A DNA stretch of 64,000 bases from assembly GCF_900112495.1 (NCBI RefSeq), contig NZ_FOMA01000002.1, forward strand, positions 248,001 through 312,000. Direction: 5' to 3'. How positions within the stretch are numbered: the stretch's first letter is position 1; every line of letters starts with the position of its first letter. This DNA is from Bacillus sp. OV322. GTDB lineage: Bacteria; Bacillota; Bacilli; Bacillales; DSM-1321. Shown piece after piece: positions 58,910-64,000 of the stretch. Below the pieces are notes generated by a model. That model searched no databases, was not told where the DNA came from, and worked only from the letters and a program-made list of their open reading frames with translations. Made by a program: the position numbers and the translations under genes.

Positions 58910-60925
58910 ATGAAGAAACTTCTATTAGTTTCCAGTCTCATTCTAACAGGCATCCTGCTTTTGGCAGGCTGTTCAAATAATGATCCGAAGCCGGAGGACC
59001 GGCTGGCGGCATACACCAAGCTTTGGAATGAAAAGAAGTTCGACCAAATGTACAGCTACCTTTCAGACGATACAAAACAAAAGGTAAGCAAAAAGCAATT
59101 TACCGAGCGTTATACCAAGATTTATAAAGGTGTAGAAGCAGAGAATCTTAAGGTGACCTATAAGAAGCCAAAGGAACCGAAAGACCACGGCGACAAAAAG
59201 AATGTAAGTTTGCCAATCTCTGTGAAGATGGACACGATAGCAGGACAGGTCAGCTTTGAAAAATCTGCAAAGCTTGTCCAGCAGGAAAAGGACGATAAAA
59301 CAAACTGGTACCTGGATTGGAATGCATCCTATATCTTTCCTCAGTTAAAAGATGATGAAAAGGTATCTGTCCAGACATATCCGGCAGTCCGTGGGGAGAT
59401 TGTTGACCGCAACGAACGGGGACTTGCCATGAACGGCACGGCAGGTGAAGTCGGAATTGTCCCTGAACAGCTAAAAGGGAAGGAGTCAATCGTTCTTCCT
59501 CAGGTTGCATCCCTTTTGAACATGACAACAGATGAAATCAAGAAAAAGCTGAATCAGCCATGGGTACAGCCGAATTATATTGTGCCAATCAAAAAACTCC
59601 CTGCCGATCAGACAGCGCTGATGACCAAGCTGTCAGGAATTACATCTGTATCGGTGCAGGAAATAAACGAACGTGTATATCCGTATAAAGAAGCGACGGC
59701 TCACTTAATCGGCTATATTGGCCCTGTATCAGCTGAGGACTTGAAAAAGCTGAAGGGAAAAGGCTACACTGCCAACGATACAATCGGCAAGCGGGGTCTT
59801 GAACAGATTCTTGAAGACCGGTTAAAAGGATCGGCAGGAGCGAAGGTTTATATTAAGGGAGACAACGGACAGGAAAAGGTCATTGCCGATCATCCTGCCA
59901 AAGAAGGCGAAACTATTACACTGACGATTGATGCAGAGCTCCAAAAAAGCATTTATAAGCAATATAAAGGAGAAACAGGATCTGCAGCGGCCATCCAGCC
60001 TATGACAGGAGAAGCACTGGCTCTTGTCAGCTCTCCGTCATTTAATCCTAATAAATATGTGCTGGGCATCTCAGGGGAAGAGCAAAAGGCGCTGGAAAAT
60101 AATCCAGGGAAGCCGCTGCTAAACAGGTTCAGCTCCACCTATGCACCGGGTTCTACCATTAAAGCCATAACAGCTTCCGTTGCTCTTAAAAATGGAGTGA
60201 ATTCAAATAAAGCTTTGGACATCAAGGGCCTTCACTGGCAGAAGTCCAACTGGAAAGACCATAGTATCACACGTGTTTCTGATCCCGGCAAGCCGGTTAA
60301 CATGACAGATGCATTGATTTATTCGGATAATATTTACTTTGCACGTCAGGCACTGGATCTCGGAACGAAGAAGTTTACCTCAGGCCTTGAGTCATTCGGC
60401 TTTAAAGACAAGCTTCCTTTTGAATATCCGATAACAGGCTCGTCTTATGGAAGCATTGACAGCGAAGGGCGCCTAGCAGACAGCGGTTATGGACAGGGGC
60501 AGGTTCAGATGAGCTCGCTTCACGTCGCACTTGCGTATACAGCCTTCCTTAATCAGGGGAACATCGTTTCACCATACCTTATAGAAGGAAAGCAGCCAGC
60601 CCAGAAATTCTGGAAGCAAAACGCCGCATCGCCAAAAGAGGCAGCCCAGGTGCTGAATATGCTGAAGCAGGTAGTGAATAACCCGCACGGCACCGCACAT
60701 GCTGCCAGCAAGCTGAAAATACCGCTCGCAGGCAAAACCGGGACTGCAGAATTAAAAATGTCCCAAGGAGAAAGCGGAACGGAAAATGGCTGGTTTGTTG
60801 CCATGAACACCGATCATCCTAAGCTACTGATGGCCTGGATGATGGAAGGACTGCAGAACAAAGGTGGCAGCCATCATGTTGTAGATAAGATGGAGCCTGT
60901 ACTGAAAAAGTATTTGAAGAAATAA
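58910..60925 (+). CDS. pbpC: Penicillin-binding protein 3 (class B transpeptidase, MecA-type)
   Basis: The 671-residue lipoprotein has lipobox LLAGC with C21 lipidated. An NTF2-like MecA N-terminal domain (about 28-145) precedes a PBP dimerisation domain (about 155-320). In the transpeptidase domain, S415-T-I-K418 is the SxxK active site, followed by SDN (LIYSDNIYFA) and KTGT (AGKTGTAEL). Domain order and length match B. subtilis PbpC (668 residues) and staphylococcal PBP2a. It cross-links peptidoglycan on the outer membrane face; low beta-lactam affinity is possible but unproven. AGGAGG precedes ATG 58910. Confidence 0.94.
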   Translation: MKKLLLVSSLILTGILLLAGCSNNDPKPEDRLAAYTKLWNEKKFDQMYSYLSDDTKQKVSKKQFTERYTKIYKGVEAENLKVTYKKPKEPKDHGDKKNVSLPISVKMDTIAGQVSFEKSAKLVQQEKDDKTNWYLDWNASYIFPQLKDDEKVSVQTYPAVRGEIVDRNERGLAMNGTAGEVGIVPEQLKGKESIVLPQVASLLNMTTDEIKKKLNQPWVQPNYIVPIKKLPADQTALMTKLSGITSVSVQEINERVYPYKEATAHLIGYIGPVSAEDLKKLKGKGYTANDTIGKRGLEQILEDRLKGSAGAKVYIKGDNGQEKVIADHPAKEGETITLTIDAELQKSIYKQYKGETGSAAAIQPMTGEALALVSSPSFNPNKYVLGISGEEQKALENNPGKPLLNRFSSTYAPGSTIKAITASVALKNGVNSNKALDIKGLHWQKSNWKDHSITRVSDPGKPVNMTDALIYSDNIYFARQALDLGTKKFTSGLESFGFKDKLPFEYPITGSSYGSIDSEGRLADSGYGQGQVQMSSLHVALAYTAFLNQGNIVSPYLIEGKQPAQKFWKQNAASPKEAAQVLNMLKQVVNNPHGTAHAASKLKIPLAGKTGTAELKMSQGESGTENGWFVAMNTDHPKLLMAWMMEGLQNKGGSHHVVDKMEPVLKKYLKK

Positions 60926-60964
60926 AGAGAAGCAGCAGACTATGATGGTCTGCTGCTTCTCTTT
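60924..60964 (+). terminator. Terminator after pbpC
   Basis: AAAGAGAAGCAGCAGAC pairs perfectly with GTCTGCTGCTTCTCTTT across a 7-nt loop. Confidence 0.85.
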
Positions 60965-61222
60965 GTGTAAAGCGGGGTGTTTCGACAGATTCCTTTATAA
61001 AAAAGTTAAACAATAAATAATTGCTCTCTTAAAATACAGATAATTCCGACAAATTAAACTAACTCTTCTAATATACTAATAACCATATAATGTATATTTT
61101 CTTGTATTTCTAGTTCGCCAGCACTGTAATAAACTTTAGCATGTAATTAGGAGGATTGACTGATAAAATCTTAAATAGAATTTCCATTTATAAATATATT
61201 TTCCAATAACATTTTATAGAAT

Positions 61223-61254
61223 AATTGTAAGTAATTTCTATAAAACTTACAATT
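61223..61254. repeat. Perfect 10-bp inverted repeat in the S-layer gene leader
   Basis: AATTGTAAGT, 12 nt and ACTTACAATT lie about 300 bp upstream of the S-layer start codon, in a 590-bp AT-rich gap without genes. It may be an operator or an mRNA-stability hairpin. Confidence 0.5.
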
Positions 61255-61342
61255 ATGATACATAGTTGGTAAATTTTATTAAAAATAATTGGTAAATATT
61301 TAAATAAAAAGCTAGAAATTTCTAATTAGTTGTATTATTATA

Positions 61343-61384
61343 GGACTACAAGAAGGATTTGGAAATAGTCCAATTTCCATTTTT
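61343..61384 (+). promoter_or_regulatory. Overlapping hairpins with T-tract in the S-layer leader
   Basis: TGGAAAT/ATTTCCA (61360-61366 with 61373-61379) is followed by T5, like a weak terminator. GGACTA (61343-61348) can instead pair with TAGTCC (61366-61371), which forms the loop of that hairpin. The two folds compete, as in an attenuator. Confidence 0.35.
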
Positions 61385-61555
61385 GTGTGCTTTTAGTACT
61401 AGTTTTAAGCAGTCGGGCATACATAGTCAAGTAGACTTCGAGTGTGGCTGGTACAAACGTTGTTAGTTGTGTAAGCCATTGGAAATCTTTGGTTCTCCAG
61501 AAGCAAAGGATCACAATGCACTACTTTTTATATTCGAAGGGAGATTTTTTACCAG

Positions 61556-64000
61556 ATGAGCAAAAAGAAAGCAATCAAACTAGTTACAGCATCTGCTATC
61601 GCTGCTTCCGCATTCGCAGCAGTTGCACCAACACAATCTCATGCAGCTACAAGCATCAACACGGTTGTTGCTAACGCACAAAAATCCATGAGAGCACCAT
61701 TCGACAAATACTACCAAACTGGTATCACTAAGAAAACTGTACCGGCTATTACGGTTCAAAACCTGATCAATGCTGGTCAAAAAGCTTACACTGATGCTTC
61801 TGCAGCAGTTAAAAAAGCTGGCGGCAAATACGCTAAAACAAATCAAGCTAAACTTGACAGCTACAAAAAATACCTAGAGCGCTCTAAAGCATATGTATCT
61901 GCTTTGAACGAAATCTCTCTTATCTACAAGCAAGCTGACGGTGCTGTAAAAGCTGAAAACCTTGGCGACCTTAAATCAGCTGAAGCTGTACTTAAGAACG
62001 CTAGCAACAAAGGCTTTGTGGGCATCTCTAAAGTATACGGCCCAGCAACACGCGACGTATTAAAAGCAACTTTCACTAGATTGTCTGCTGACAAACTAGC
62101 AAAAGTCCAATACACAATCGCAAAAGTAACTTCTAAAGTAGAAAGCGTAAATGCAATTAACGCTACTACTGTTGAAGTAACAATGAAAGACGCGGTTAAT
62201 GCTAAAAACTTAGATAGCCTTCACTTCACTATCGATGGTTTGACAGTTACAAACGCAGCTGTAAAACAAACTAACGATAAAGTTGTTGTGTTAACAACAT
62301 CTGTCCAAGATGGTGCAAAAGAATACTCTGTTAAATTGAACGGTGACACTCTTGGTTTCACTTTTAAAGGACGTTCTGCTGTTCTTCCTACATCAATTAG
62401 CTTTGTTTCAAGCTCACAACAAGCTAAAGTTGGCGGTCAAGTAACGGTTAAAGCTGATATTGGCCAAAAAGTTGCTGGTGTACCTGTAACTTTCAATATT
62501 GATGCTGATGCTGATATTGCTAAAGGTGGATTCAATAAGGATCAAGTAGTAGAAGTATTAACAAATGCTGATGGAGTTGCTGAATATTCTTATACACAGT
62601 ATGGTAATGGTGTAGATTCAGTTAAAGCTTACGCAACAGGAAATCCAAATGTATATTCTAGTGGGAAAGTTTACTGGGCATCTTCTTCTCAATTATCAGT
62701 TAGCGAAATTACATCTGGTAATGAATTAGCAAATGGTACTAAAAAATCTTATAAAGTTACTGGGGCAGCAGATACCACTTACTATGTAGCAATAAAAGAG
62801 AATTTAGCTATCAATCCAGATAAAATTACGAACGTTAAAGTACAAGATTATAGAACAAGCAGTTTTGTTACACCTTACGAACTAAATACTGGATCAGATG
62901 TTTATGCAACAGTTCATACTAATTCTGCTGGTGAAGGTTCATTCACTGTTTACGGTGATAATTTAACAGCAACACCAATTGTATACTTACCATCTTCGGT
63001 AAATACGAACTCAACTGATTATTCATATTCTGGACTATCATTACAATCTCAGGCACCAACAGTAAAATTTTCACAGGTGAATTTACTAGCTTTAAATGTA
63101 GTTGCTGAAGGTGTTGCAAATTCTGCAGAATACCAAAGTACTCCATTGGCTTATGACGGAAATTCTACTGGTGGTCGCACTTATACAGTTACTGTAAAAG
63201 ATAAAGATGGTAAATTAGCTCCGGAAGGCACAACTGCTTATGTTACTTTTGAAGATGGTAATATTAATGGAAACGTGTACTTCTCAACTGGAACAAATAA
63301 TTTCCAATCTGTCTCAACAGGGTCTGTTAAAGCAATTACTGTGGGTAAAAATGGCCAAGCGACATTCCGAGTAGCGGGAACTGGTTCAACTACTTTCGTG
63401 AAACCTACAGTATTCCTAAATACAGCTGGTAGTGTTAGTCCAGCTCTAGATAAAACTGATGTACAATTTGTTGCTGATGCAACATACTTCAAAGCACCAG
63501 TTGTAACAAATGCAGTATTATCAGTAACTGATGCACAAGGTAATGATATCACTTCATCAACGGCAGGTACTGATGCATACGTAACTTACCAGTCTGTAGA
63601 CCAAAATGGTTTCAATTACCATCCAGCTCTAAACCGTGCAACTGGTACTTATAGTTATGATTTATCATTTGATGTAACTTCTACATTTGGTGATGCTAAA
63701 GTAAAAGATGCTTCTGGTAATGTATTAAATGCAACTCAAAATTTAGGAAACACAAAAACTTACAAAGTAACTTCAGATTCAAATGGTCAAGCAGTTATTC
63801 GCGTAACTACAACTTCTGCTGATACAGTATCTGTTAATGTTACAGGTGCAAGTGGAATCCTTCCAACTAAGACAGCAACAGTATCGTTCGCTGGTTATGA
63901 TGGAATTCCTACCAAATTAACAAGTGCTAGAGTTACTTCAGTTGATACTGCTAACAACAGACTGAAACTTGATGACAATGGTACAGATACAGCGTGGATT
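61556..64000 (+). CDS. S-layer protein precursor, SbsC-like (partial, runs off the window)
   Basis: 815 codons are visible without a stop. Residues 1-30 are a signal peptide (MSKKKAIKLVTASAIAAS..., cleavage after SHA). There are no SLH domains. Instead residues about 31-200 resemble the helical N-terminal cell-wall-polymer-binding region of Geobacillus SbsC (KVYGPATRDVLKATF and KVESVNAINATTVEVT segments align with its VYG-TTRDLL and KVESVSAIN). Ig-like beta domains follow from about residue 200. Codon use shifts near 62430 from C-ending to T/A-ending. ATG 61556 has AAGGGAG 12 bp upstream and a very long leader, as usual for S-layer genes. Confidence 0.88.
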   Translation, partial: MSKKKAIKLVTASAIAASAFAAVAPTQSHAATSINTVVANAQKSMRAPFDKYYQTGITKKTVPAITVQNLINAGQKAYTDASAAVKKAGGKYAKTNQAKLDSYKKYLERSKAYVSALNEISLIYKQADGAVKAENLGDLKSAEAVLKNASNKGFVGISKVYGPATRDVLKATFTRLSADKLAKVQYTIAKVTSKVESVNAINATTVEVTMKDAVNAKNLDSLHFTIDGLTVTNAAVKQTNDKVVVLTTSVQDGAKEYSVKLNGDTLGFTFKGRSAVLPTSISFVSSSQQAKVGGQVTVKADIGQKVAGVPVTFNIDADADIAKGGFNKDQVVEVLTNADGVAEYSYTQYGNGVDSVKAYATGNPNVYSSGKVYWASSSQLSVSEITSGNELANGTKKSYKVTGAADTTYYVAIKENLAINPDKITNVKVQDYRTSSFVTPYELNTGSDVYATVHTNSAGEGSFTVYGDNLTATPIVYLPSSVNTNSTDYSYSGLSLQSQAPTVKFSQVNLLALNVVAEGVANSAEYQSTPLAYDGNSTGGRTYTVTVKDKDGKLAPEGTTAYVTFEDGNINGNVYFSTGTNNFQSVSTGSVKAITVGKNGQATFRVAGTGSTTFVKPTVFLNTAGSVSPALDKTDVQFVADATYFKAPVVTNAVLSVTDAQGNDITSSTAGTDAYVTYQSVDQNGFNYHPALNRATGTYSYDLSFDVTSTFGDAKVKDASGNVLNATQNLGNTKTYKVTSDSNGQAVIRVTTTSADTVSVNVTGASGILPTKTATVSFAGYDGIPTKLTSARVTSVDTANNRLKLDDNGTDTAWI

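Noticed and set aside
58737-59019. N-terminal extension of the small membrane protein frame at 58570
   Set aside because: The extension overlaps the start of pbpC on the opposite strand and has no ribosome-binding site; the TTG at 58734 does.

Overview
The window is chromosomal DNA of a low-G+C, spore-forming, motile Bacillaceae bacterium. Gene content and order follow Bacillus subtilis closely (glyA-upp, the atp operon, ywzB-ywmB-murA-spoIID, spoIIQ, spoIIID-mbl-flhO-flhP, fabZ, ywpF, ssbB, ywqA-ywqB). An 11-gene nuo operon without nuoE/F/G and an SbsC-type S-layer protein point away from B. subtilis itself, towards a Cytobacillus/Mesobacillus-like relative; that placement is inference. No rRNA, tRNA, CRISPR array or prophage was seen.

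Layout. 1-3.5 kb: glyA behind a paired PurBox, upp, and UDP-GlcNAc 2-epimerase. 3.6-5.9 kb: a secreted subtilisin-like protease. 6.1-13.3 kb: the F1Fo ATP synthase operon (an AtpZ-like gene, then atpIBEFHAGDC). 13.4-14.0 kb: a 606-bp element with about 64-bp terminal inverted repeats. 14.1-24.9 kb: nuoABCDHIJKLMN from a sigma-A promoter with a cre-like site over its start; NuoC carries a 105-bp tandem repeat in a low-complexity extension. 25-31.4 kb: envelope and sporulation genes (ywzB, ywmB, murA, spoIID, vanZ-like, spoIIQ, spoIIID). 31.8-35.8 kb: mbl, the flhO-flhP flagellar rod genes behind a sigma-D promoter, an EpuA-like gene and fabZ. 36-37.6 kb: ywpF and the competence gene ssbB with a ComK box. 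38-43.9 kb: an oligopeptide ABC transporter split by a terminator and two dispersed repeats. 44-47.8 kb: a 1248-residue secreted S8 protease. 47.9-53.6 kb: an XRE regulator facing two matching operators, a hypothetical gene, and the SNF2 helicase/SWIM protein pair. 53.6-54.4 kb: a RAYT transposase bracketed by REP palindromes. 54.5-58.7 kb: a PlcR/PapR-like quorum-sensing locus, small unknown genes, and a CorA-like membrane protein behind a structured leader. 58.9-60.9 kb: PBP3 (pbpC). 61.6-64 kb: the S-layer precursor, cut by the window edge.

The most interesting part is 54.5-57 kb. An HTH+TPR regulator resembling PlcR is divergent from a 42-residue exported peptide ending in TELPSLF, which fits the pattern of PapR signalling heptapeptides. 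A near-identical 20-bp motif occurs four times: before the regulator, before the peptide gene, and twice before neighbouring small genes. This suggests a compact peptide-controlled regulon whose DNA site differs from the B. cereus PlcR box. The oligopeptide permease in the same window is a plausible importer for the mature peptide (inference).
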